The notes under the pieces are model-generated. The model searched no databases and was not told the DNA's origin. It was given only the letters and a program-made list of their open reading frames with translations. A stretch of DNA of 7,969 nucleotides from an uncultured Eubacteriales bacterium. GTDB lineage: Bacteria; Bacillota; Clostridia; Christensenellales; QAND01. The position numbers were made by a program, and so were the translations under genes. The stretch is taken from assembly GCA_900546685.1 (NCBI GenBank), contig UREB01000074.1:1-7969 (forward strand), written 5' to 3'. Shown here piece by piece: positions 1 to 4,810 of this stretch (position 1 is the first letter of the stretch; each line of letters starts with the position of its first letter).

Positions 1-11
1 TCTTCCGATCT
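1..11. other. Probable Illumina adapter remnant at contig edge
   Basis: The window opens with TCTTCCGATCT, identical to the last 11 bases of the standard Illumina adapter (whose 3' end is GCTCTTCCGATCT). On the aldolase strand it reads AGATCGGAAGA, the start of the adapter as seen in read-through. The protein departs from aldolase consensus at this join: after AGVE, family members usually continue with acidic residues, whereas here I-G-R follows. This is inference from an exact match plus position at the very end. Confidence 0.75.
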
Positions 12-456
12 CTTCCACGCCGGCCAGCGTGCCCAATTCGCCCTCTACTACCACGCCGTGATCGTGTGCGTATTCCACAACCTGCTTGGTCAGCGCAATG
101 TTGTCTTCAAAGGATTTGGAAGAGCCGTCGATCATCACGGAGGTAAAGCCGCCGTCGATGCAGCTTTTGCATAGTTCAAAGCTGTCGCCATGGTCCAGAT
201 GCACGCACACCGGCAGATCAAACCCGGCAGACTGCTCGGCGTCTTGGATGGCCGCCTCGATCAATTTCATCAGATACACGTGCTTGGCATAAGCACGGGC
301 ACCCTTGGAAACCTGCAACACCAACGGCGCGCGGTTTTCAATGGCCGCTTCGGTGATGCCCTGAATGATCTCCATATTGTTGACGTTGAACGCACCTACG
401 GCATAGCCGCCCTCGTATGCTTTTTTGAACATTTCTTTGGTTGTCACAAATGCCAT
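1..456 (-). CDS. fba: Class II fructose-1,6-bisphosphate aldolase, N-terminal part (runs off left edge)
   Basis: Cleaves fructose-1,6-bisphosphate to dihydroxyacetone phosphate and glyceraldehyde-3-phosphate (and the reverse) in cytoplasmic glycolysis/gluconeogenesis, using a divalent metal. 152 codons are in the window; family members of this type are about 280-310 residues, so roughly half is present. Translation starts MAFVTTKEMFKKAYEGGYAV and contains GAFNVNN (residues 21-27), the HLDHGDS motif at 86-92 (Asp88 as likely catalytic acid, His89 as metal ligand), GFTSVMIDGS (103-112) and VEGELGTLAG (137-146) with the conserved Glu residues. The ATG at 456-454 is chosen because AGGCGG lies 8 nt upstream. 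An ATG at 463-461 is out of frame. It is transcribed divergently from the esterase operon. The last residues before the edge (149-152, E-I-G-R) are probably not real: they are encoded mostly by the adapter-like first 11 bases, so trustworthy coding ends at about position 12. Family assignment is very secure. Confidence 0.95.
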   Translation of the reverse strand, partial: MAFVTTKEMFKKAYEGGYAVGAFNVNNMEIIQGITEAAIENRAPLVLQVSKGARAYAKHVYLMKLIEAAIQDAEQSAGFDLPVCVHLDHGDSFELCKSCIDGGFTSVMIDGSSKSFEDNIALTKQVVEYAHDHGVVVEGELGTLAGVEEIGR

Positions 457-464
457 GTGTCATA

Positions 465-472
465 CCGCCTTT
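465..472 (-). promoter_or_regulatory. Ribosome binding site of fba
   Basis: The minus strand reads AAAGGCGG, with AGGCGG (5 of 6 to AGGAGG) 8 nt before the ATG at 456-454. It decides the MAFVTT start. Confidence 0.75.
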
Positions 473-500
473 CTTCAATACTATCTATGAGATTCAGCTT

Positions 501-528
501 ATTATACACTATTGGGCCGGGGAAACAA
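501..528 (-). promoter_or_regulatory. Predicted sigma-A promoter of fba
   Basis: On the minus strand a perfect -10 TATAAT (506-501) is preceded at 16 nt by TTGTTT (528-523), a weak -35. Predicted transcription start is near 494, giving a leader of roughly 40 nt. The perfect -10 and its placement just upstream of a highly expressed glycolytic gene support it; the -35 is poor. Confidence 0.55.
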
Positions 529-610
529 AGGGAGAATCGCGGGAAAAGCGCGCAAATGTGCGCCCGGAGATTTGGTGAAAAAATAAACAAGGAAGAGCCG
601 CCATTTTCGT

Positions 611-639
611 TAGACTTTCCCCGGATGGCAAGATATAAT
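611..639 (+). promoter_or_regulatory. Predicted sigma-A promoter of the esterase operon
   Basis: TAGACT (611-616, 4 of 6 to TTGACA) and a perfect TATAAT (634-639) are separated by 17 nt. Predicted start is near 646, leaving a leader of about 100 nt before the first esterase. It is divergent from the fba promoter with about 80 bp between the two -35 elements, so they do not overlap. Confidence 0.6.
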
Positions 640-699
640 AAATAGGTAAGCATTGTGTTGGATTCATTTTTTCTCATGTATTGTTTTCATTGTCATGAA

Positions 700-718
700 A
701 GCGGATGCTTTGTCCGCT
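700..718 (+). promoter_or_regulatory. Small hairpin in the esterase leader
   Basis: AGCGGA (700-705) pairs with TCCGCT (713-718) around a 7-nt loop, ending 12 nt before the ribosome binding site. An alternative pairing AAAGC (698-702) with GCTTT (707-711) competes with it. No T-tract follows, so it is not a terminator. A regulatory role is only a possibility. Confidence 0.3.
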
Positions 719-730
719 CTTATAAGGAAT

Positions 731-737
731 AAGGAGG
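731..737 (+). promoter_or_regulatory. Ribosome binding site of first esterase
   Basis: AAGGAGG, an exact Shine-Dalgarno, lies 8 nt before the ATG at 746. It rules out the in-frame upstream starts at 653 and 695, which have no such site. Confidence 0.9.
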
Positions 738-745
738 AATTCTTT

Positions 746-1564
746 ATGGCGTTGATGGAACTGACGTTTCGTTCTGAAGCATTGAACTCTGACCAAACCG
801 TCACCGTTTTCCTGCCGGAGCCAAAGGACCTAAAGCTGGCTCAGCTAGGAAAGCCGTTTACGGAAAACTTGCCTGTCCTGTATTTGCTGCATGGACATAC
901 CGACAACCACACGGCGTGGCTTCGGCGAAGCAACATGGAAGCTTATCTGCACCACAGCGATCTAAACATGATCTGCGTTTGTCCGGGCATGCAGAATTTC
1001 TGGTATACCGATATGGTCAATGGCTGGGCGTATTTCACGTATATGACCGTGGAGCTGCCAAACTTTATCGAGACGGTATTCCGCGCTTCCGGAAAACGGG
1101 AGGATCGCTTTATCGCTGGCCTTTCGATGGGCGGCTATGGCGCGCTGCAGATCGCAATGAAAAACCCGGATCGCTATGCGGCGGTGGCGTCGTTCTCTGG
1201 CGGGCTGGATGTGGCGCATATGTCCGTAGGGCAAGAGGCGGACGACGTTACCCCGATGGAGATGAAGGCCGTCTTTGGCACGGAGAATCCCAAGGACCTG
1301 GAAGGCACGGAGTTTGATCTTTACCATGTGGTAGACAGCGCGGTAAAAAGCGGCAAACAGCTTCCGAAAATGTATGTTTCCTGCGGTACGGATGACAGCT
1401 TGTACGGCGTACATAAGGATTTCTGCAAATTCCTCAAAGACAAAAAGGTGGACTTTACCGAGTTTGAGCAGGAGGGCATGGCCCACGAGTGGGATTTTTG
1501 GGACAGCGAAGGCAAAAAGCTGATCGATTGGCTGCCGGTCCGCAAAGAGCTAAGGAGGGCGTAA
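746..1564 (+). CDS. Alpha/beta-hydrolase esterase (esterase D / tributyrin esterase-like), first of tandem pair
   Basis: 272-residue serine esterase of the putative esterase family (PF00756, COG0627 type, the group containing S-formylglutathione hydrolase and lactococcal tributyrin esterase). It should hydrolyse short acyl or aryl esters; the natural substrate cannot be read from sequence. Visible features: LPVLYLLHGHTDN (42-54) with oxyanion-forming His-Gly at 49-50; nucleophile elbow GLSMGGYGA with Ser127; likely acid Asp217 in CGTDDSLY; His247 in GMAHEWDFW. All triad members are present. There is no signal peptide or membrane segment, so it should be cytoplasmic. The start at 746 follows an exact AAGGAGG; a longer frame open from 653 is rejected. 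The stop lies 4 nt before the second esterase, whose ribosome binding site is inside the end of this gene, so the two are co-translated. Compared with its neighbour it has a shorter segment between the nucleophile domain and the acid residue. Family is certain, substrate unknown. Confidence 0.92.
   Translation: MALMELTFRSEALNSDQTVTVFLPEPKDLKLAQLGKPFTENLPVLYLLHGHTDNHTAWLRRSNMEAYLHHSDLNMICVCPGMQNFWYTDMVNGWAYFTYMTVELPNFIETVFRASGKREDRFIAGLSMGGYGALQIAMKNPDRYAAVASFSGGLDVAHMSVGQEADDVTPMEMKAVFGTENPKDLEGTEFDLYHVVDSAVKSGKQLPKMYVSCGTDDSLYGVHKDFCKFLKDKKVDFTEFEQEGMAHEWDFWDSEGKKLIDWLPVRKELRRA
1552..1558 (+). promoter_or_regulatory. Ribosome binding site of second esterase
   Basis: AAGGAGG sits within the final codons of the upstream esterase, 10 nt before the ATG at 1569. 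This suggests coupled translation of the pair. Confidence 0.85.
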
Positions 1565-1568
1565 GAGA

Positions 1569-2408
1569 ATGGCACATATTACGTTTAACTTTCATTCGCA
1601 AGTTTTGGATTTCCATCAAACCGTGCATCTGCTTGTGCCTGATGCCAACATCTATGGCTGCCTGAACAACGGCCCGGACAAGGAAGACATTCCGGTGCTG
1701 TATTTGCTCCATGGGCTCAAAGGCGCGGCGCATACCTGGACCAGCTATACCAGCATTGAACGCTATCTGTACGAATCGGAAAAGAAGATGGTGGTCGTGA
1801 TGCCGGAAATGCATAACAATTTCTACACAGACCAGGCCATCGGCTGGCCGTACTTAAAATATGTGGCGGAGGAGCTGCCCCGCATCATCGAAACCTATCT
1901 GCGCGTTTCGCCCAAGCGGGAAAATACCTATGTGGCCGGGCTTTCGATGGGCGGCTACGGCGCAATGAAAATTGCGCTGACCTATCCGGAAAAATTCGGA
2001 TTTGCCGCCAGCTTTTCCGGCGCGCTGGATATCGTAGCCCTTATGCAGGATGATAAAGAGCAGATTGCCCATGAAGGGCAAAACCTGCGCGGCAAAAAGA
2101 GCGATACCGAGGTGGTCTTGGAAACCAAGGAATTCATCTTTGGGCCGCATGGCACGATGAAGGGCAGCAAAAACGACCTGCACTTCCTGCTGGAGCAGGC
2201 TGCCAAACAGAAAAAGCCGCTGCCGAGGCTGTATATCTCCTGCGGATCGGCGGATACGCTGTTTCCCTCTGCGGTGGATATGCGGGACCGCGCCAAGGCG
2301 CTGGGCTATCAGGTGAAGTTCCACGAAGAGCGCAACATGGGCCATTCCTGGGCGTTCTGGGACAAGGAAGTGGAAAAGCTTATCCGCGACATAATCGTAG
2401 AAGACTAA
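1569..2408 (+). CDS. Alpha/beta-hydrolase esterase (esterase D / tributyrin esterase-like), second of tandem pair
   Basis: 279-residue paralogue of the preceding gene with the same architecture: IPVLYLLHG (41-49), GLSMGGYGAMK with nucleophile Ser126, CGSADTLF with likely acid Asp229, and NMGHSWAFWD with His259. The catalytic triad is intact. Conserved blocks around the nucleophile and the last His are near-identical to its neighbour, while the N-terminus and residues about 158-205 differ strongly. That second segment is longer and rich in charged residues, and lies where cap/substrate-binding loops usually sit in this family, so the pair may have split substrates (inference). No signal peptide, so probably cytoplasmic. 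It ends 12 nt before a strong terminator, closing the two-gene operon that begins at the 611-639 promoter. Possible activities in the family include tributyrin, feruloyl/cinnamoyl and acetyl esterases; sequence alone does not decide. Confidence 0.92.
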   Translation: MAHITFNFHSQVLDFHQTVHLLVPDANIYGCLNNGPDKEDIPVLYLLHGLKGAAHTWTSYTSIERYLYESEKKMVVVMPEMHNNFYTDQAIGWPYLKYVAEELPRIIETYLRVSPKRENTYVAGLSMGGYGAMKIALTYPEKFGFAASFSGALDIVALMQDDKEQIAHEGQNLRGKKSDTEVVLETKEFIFGPHGTMKGSKNDLHFLLEQAAKQKKPLPRLYISCGSADTLFPSAVDMRDRAKALGYQVKFHEERNMGHSWAFWDKEVEKLIRDIIVED

Positions 2409-2420
2409 ACTGAAAACAAC

Positions 2421-2452
2421 AAAAGCCTGTATTTTGGAATACAGGCTTTTTT
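2421..2452 (+). terminator. Rho-independent terminator, esterase operon; may also serve the convergent gene
   Basis: A 13-bp perfect stem (2421-2433 with 2438-2450) has a TTGG loop and continues into TT, then C and TTT on the plus strand. It begins 12 nt after the second esterase stop. On the minus strand the stem is followed by GTTGTTTTC, moderately T-rich, so it can plausibly also terminate the convergent transferase gene that stops at 2475. Confidence 0.9.
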
Positions 2453-2474
2453 CTTTGGCAAAATAGAGATACGC

Positions 2475-3836
2475 TTACGTGGGTTTGGACTCTTCGCTTT
2501 CTTCTACGCCTTCGGTGCTATCCGGCATCAGGAAGATCTTGACGGTCATGAGCAACAGCCGGATATCCAGCAGGAAGGAGTAGTTTTCAATGTACATCAG
2601 GTCCAGCAGCAGCTTATCCTGCGGGGTGGTGTTGTATTTGCCCATGACCTGTGCATACCCGGTCAGCCCGGCTTTTACCTTCAACCGATAGGAAAATTTG
2701 GGCAGCGTGGCTTCGTATTCTTGGGCAATCTCGGGGCGCTCGGGCCGCGGCCCTACCAGCGACATATCGCCTTTGAAGATGTTGAACAGCTGGGGAAGCT
2801 CATCAAACCGAATGGCGCGGATGACCTTGCCAACCGGCGTAATTCGATTGTCGTTTTTGCTGGCAAACCGTGCAACGCCGTCTTTTTCAGCGTCGACGAC
2901 CATGCTGCGGAACTTATACAGCGTAAACACTTTGCCGCCGATGGTCAGTCGTTCCTGCTTGAAAAGTACGGGGCCGCGATCATATAAATAGATGCACAGC
3001 GCGATGATAAGCATAAACGGACTGGTAACGACGATGCCGAAAAAGGAAACAAACAGATCAAGAGCCCGCTTTGCAAACCGCTGCTCCGGCTGCAGCCCTT
3101 GGTTGCGGCATAACAGCAGCGGCGTATCAAACAAGTGCACTTTGGATGCGTTGGCGATGATAATATGCTCGATGGTAGGCACCAGGTAAAACCGCTTGTC
3201 CACCCGGAAGCAGTAATCGATGAGCAATTCCTGCATTTGTGCGCCTACATCGCAAATGACAATGGCGTCATAGGCATCGATCTTCTGGCGGATCAGATGG
3301 ATATCCTCGTTGACATCAATGCTTTCACAAATCACATATTTATCCGGGCGCTTATTCATCTTATTGATCAGATGTGCGGAGGCTTGCTGATGGGATACCA
3401 GCAGCATGCGCCGCGGCGGGTAGATGGATCGGTACAGCGAGCTGGAAAAAATTGCCCAGATCACGGCCACGGCGTATTCTACCAGCGTCATCAGCAAAAA
3501 TGGGCCGGCCGGCAGCGGCTTACGCGCGATCAGCGTCATAATCAAATAGGTAAACACATTGCCGAGCGCCAGAGAGAGAAAGTTGGAATAGATGATCTCT
3601 GAACACCGAAGGCGGCCGATGCGGTACCCGCCGAGCACGCTGGTAATGGCGTACAGCACAATGGCATAAATGAAAAAAAACAGCCAGTTGCCATACCGAT
3701 AATAAAACGGCGCACCGATCTGCAGAAGATAAAAATTATACCAGGTGAACGCAAAAATGCCGACCATAGCCAGCAGATTCACTGCGCTGATGGCGGATAA
3801 AATCGCCTTTTTATAATCTAAAAAACGGGTTTTCAT
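2475..3836 (-). CDS. Polyprenyl-phosphate hexose-1-phosphate transferase (initiating sugar transferase)
   Basis: 453-residue membrane enzyme of the bacterial sugar transferase family (PF02397, WbaP/WcaJ-like). It would transfer a sugar-1-phosphate from a nucleotide sugar to undecaprenyl phosphate, the first step in building an exopolysaccharide, capsule or glycan repeat unit on the cytoplasmic membrane face. Four hydrophobic helices lie at about 16-38, 49-71, 82-103 and 112-132, then a CoA-binding-like soluble region (about 143-245), then the catalytic domain from about 252. Catalytic landmarks: membrane-associated helix 259-284, FKQERL (292-297), LYKFRSM (306-312), FDELPQLFN with the Asp345-Glu346 dyad, GDMSLVGPRPERPEI (356-370), and KAGLTGYAQV (388-397). 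Length is normal for the long form. The start is supported by TAGGAG 7 nt upstream. It stands alone between two other units with no glycosyltransferase, Wzx or Wzy neighbour. The C-terminal tail is acidic (E-E-S-E-E-S). Which sugar is used is not determinable here. Confidence 0.95.
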   Translation of the reverse strand: MKTRFLDYKKAILSAISAVNLLAMVGIFAFTWYNFYLLQIGAPFYYRYGNWLFFFIYAIVLYAITSVLGGYRIGRLRCSEIIYSNFLSLALGNVFTYLIMTLIARKPLPAGPFLLMTLVEYAVAVIWAIFSSSLYRSIYPPRRMLLVSHQQASAHLINKMNKRPDKYVICESIDVNEDIHLIRQKIDAYDAIVICDVGAQMQELLIDYCFRVDKRFYLVPTIEHIIIANASKVHLFDTPLLLCRNQGLQPEQRFAKRALDLFVSFFGIVVTSPFMLIIALCIYLYDRGPVLFKQERLTIGGKVFTLYKFRSMVVDAEKDGVARFASKNDNRITPVGKVIRAIRFDELPQLFNIFKGDMSLVGPRPERPEIAQEYEATLPKFSYRLKVKAGLTGYAQVMGKYNTTPQDKLLLDLMYIENYSFLLDIRLLLMTVKIFLMPDSTEGVEESEESKPT

Positions 3837-3879
3837 CCGGCCGCTCCTAACTTATACATTCGTTTTACAAAGTATCCTT

Positions 3880-3908
3880 ATTATACCCTCTTTTTCGGTA
3901 TCTAGCAA
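3880..3908 (-). promoter_or_regulatory. Predicted sigma-A promoter of the sugar transferase
   Basis: On the minus strand TTGCTA (3908-3903, 4 of 6) and a perfect TATAAT (3885-3880) are 17 nt apart. Predicted start is near 3873, giving a leader of about 36 nt containing the TAGGAG site at 3849-3844. Confidence 0.6.
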
Positions 3909-3909
3909 C

Positions 3910-3921
3910 AAAGGGCCCTTT
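3910..3921. repeat. 12-bp perfect palindrome upstream of the transferase -35
   Basis: AAAGGGCCCTTT is a gapless perfect palindrome one base beyond the predicted -35 of the transferase promoter. It overlaps the start of a possible plus-strand promoter (3920-3948). It could be a protein-binding site shared by the divergent units; having no loop, it is not an RNA hairpin candidate. Chance occurrence is not excluded. Confidence 0.35.
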
Positions 3922-3948
3922 TACAGAGAAAAAAGACGAACTTATGAC
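3920..3948 (+). promoter_or_regulatory. Possible upstream promoter of the ABC transporter operon
   Basis: TTTACA (3920-3925, 5 of 6) and TATGAC (3943-3948, 4 of 6) are 17 nt apart. If used, transcription would begin near 3955, just before the inverted-repeat element at 3958-4015, which would then form the 5' end of the mRNA. It competes with the TTGACA promoter at 3992. Confidence 0.35.
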
Positions 3949-3957
3949 GGCAGGCGG

Positions 3958-4015
3958 GCTGTAATTTGCCCCATTCTTATGCGAGAATGGTTTGACAAAC
4001 CATTGGCAAAACAGC
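3958..4015. repeat. Nested inverted-repeat element with two mutually exclusive inner arms
   Basis: Outer arms: GCTGT (3958-3962) plus TTTGCC (3965-3970) pair with GGCAAA (4005-4010) plus ACAGC (4011-4015), 11 bp with an AA bulge. Inside, exactly abutting the outer arms, are two competing inverted repeats. The first is CCATTCT/AGAATGG (3971-3977 with 3984-3990). The second is AATGGTTTG/CAAACCATT (3986-3994 with 3996-4004). They share AATGG at 3986-3990, so only one can form at a time. The element lies directly upstream of the ABC transporter operon. It may be a compound operator, or a switching RNA leader if transcription starts upstream. I do not recognise it as a named riboswitch. Confidence 0.6.
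3986..4004. promoter_or_regulatory. 19-bp palindromic operator candidate covering the -35 box
   Basis: AATGGTTTG, a single central A, then CAAACCATT: nine perfectly paired positions on each side. The centre contains TTGACA (3992-3997), a consensus -35. A palindrome of this size sitting on a -35 is a common arrangement for a dimeric repressor, such as TetR-type regulators of drug exporters. The regulator is not in the window, so its identity is unknown. Confidence 0.5.
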
Positions 4016-4021
4016 TAATCT
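3992..4021 (+). promoter_or_regulatory. Predicted promoter of the ABC transporter operon
   Basis: A perfect TTGACA (3992-3997) is followed by weak -10 candidates: GCTAAT (4014-4019, spacing 16, 4 of 6) or TAATCT (4016-4021, spacing 18). Transcription would start near 4026-4028. The poor -10 leaves room for an activator or for the upstream alternative at 3920-3948. Confidence 0.45.
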
Positions 4022-4025
4022 AGTA

Positions 4026-4100
4026 ATGGAAACAAAAACAACCCTTGGGCAACAAAACGTGTGCAGGTTTGGTGGCGTCTATGTGCCCAGGAGAGGATAA
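4026..4100 (+). CDS. Possible 24-codon leader ORF before the ABC ATPase
   Basis: An ATG at 4026 opens a 24-codon frame starting METKTTLGQQ and ending VPRRG, with TAA at 4098-4100, four bases before the ATPase ATG. It runs through the ATPase ribosome binding site, so its translation would affect initiation there. It has no Shine-Dalgarno; it would be leaderless if the 3992 promoter is used. Being short, it may be coincidence. Confidence 0.15.
   Translation: METKTTLGQQNVCRFGGVYVPRRG
4089..4096 (+). promoter_or_regulatory. Ribosome binding site of the ABC ATPase
   Basis: AGGAGAGG lies 8-11 nt before the ATG at 4105 and selects that start over in-frame TTG 4045 and ATG 4081. Upstream CTTGGGCA (4044-4051) can pair with TGCCCAGG (4084-4091), allowing one G-T wobble, which would cover the first bases of the site. 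Confidence 0.75.
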
Positions 4101-4104
4101 AAAG

Positions 4105-4806
4105 ATGGCATTTGTGGAATTAAAGAATGTTCAGAAAGTGTATAAGACAGGCGAAGTGGAAACCAGGGCCCTTGTAGGGGTGGATTTTGAAGTGGAAAAG
4201 GGCGAGCTATGCGTGGTTGTCGGCCCTTCCGGCGCCGGGAAAAGCACGGTGCTCAACCTTTTGGGCGGCATGGATTCGCCCACATCCGGCGATATTGTGG
4301 TGGATGGAAAGCACATCGAGCATCTAAACGATAAGCAGCTGACCCTCTACCGCAGAAACGACATCGGGTTTATCTTTCAATTCTATAACCTGGTACAAAA
4401 CCTGACGGCCCTGGAAAACGTAGAGCTGGCAACAGAGATCTGCAAGGACCATTTCGATCCGGCCAAGACCTTGGAGCAGGTGGGCCTGCAAGACAGGATG
4501 AATCATTTTCCTGCCCAGATGTCCGGTGGGGAGCAGCAGCGCGTTGCCATTGCGCGGGCGCTGGCCAAAAACCCCAAGCTGCTGCTTTGCGACGAGCCCA
4601 CCGGCGCGCTGGATTCCAGCACCGGCCGGCAGATTTTGGCGCTTTTGCAGAGAACCTGCCGCGAAACGGGGATGACGGTGATCATCATCACGCACAACAG
4701 CAGCATCATCCCTATGGGCGACCGCGTGATCCGCATCAAAAACGGGCAGGTGACCGAGCAGCGCAAAAATGAACAGCCGCTGAGCGTGGATCAGATCGAG
4801 TGGTGA
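4105..4806 (+). CDS. ABC transporter ATP-binding protein (MacB/LolD type)
   Basis: 233-residue ATPase that powers the permease encoded immediately downstream; two copies are expected per transporter. All nucleotide-binding motifs are intact: Walker A GPSGAGKST (40-48), Q-loop Gln92 in FQFYNL, signature MSGGEQQRV (139-147), Walker B LLLCDEP (159-165) with catalytic Glu164, D-loop GALDS (167-171), and switch His197 in ITHN. The GPSGAGKST and DEPTGALD forms, and the insertion after Walker A, are typical of the LolD/MacB/FtsE branch that works by mechanotransmission rather than classical transport. The start at 4105 is chosen for the ribosome binding site at 4089-4096 and because homologues begin close to the VELKNVQKVY segment; earlier in-frame starts (TTG 4045, ATG 4081) would overlap the leader. 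The stop lies 4 nt before the permease ATG, indicating an operon with coupled translation. Substrate unknown: export of lipids, peptides or antimicrobials are all possible. Confidence 0.95.
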   Translation: MAFVELKNVQKVYKTGEVETRALVGVDFEVEKGELCVVVGPSGAGKSTVLNLLGGMDSPTSGDIVVDGKHIEHLNDKQLTLYRRNDIGFIFQFYNLVQNLTALENVELATEICKDHFDPAKTLEQVGLQDRMNHFPAQMSGGEQQRVAIARALAKNPKLLLCDEPTGALDSSTGRQILALLQRTCRETGMTVIIITHNSSIIPMGDRVIRIKNGQVTEQRKNEQPLSVDQIEW

Positions 4807-4810
4807 AGCG

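Noticed and set aside
550..563. GCGCA/TGCGC mini-hairpin in the fba-esterase intergenic region
   Set aside because: Only 5 bp, between two divergent promoters, and no associated signal; likely chance.
190..645. Plus-strand 151-codon open frame across the fba start and intergenic region
   Set aside because: Overlaps the well-conserved aldolase on the opposite strand, lacks a ribosome binding site and has no family-like motif.
653..745. Upstream in-frame extension of the first esterase (starts at 653 or 695)
   Set aside because: No ribosome binding site before either start, while an exact AAGGAGG precedes the ATG at 746. The extension overlaps the predicted leader and is not esterase-like.
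4045..4104. N-terminal extension of the ABC ATPase from TTG 4045 or ATG 4081
   Set aside because: Neither has a ribosome binding site. AGGAGAGG points to 4105, where the protein begins as expected for the family.
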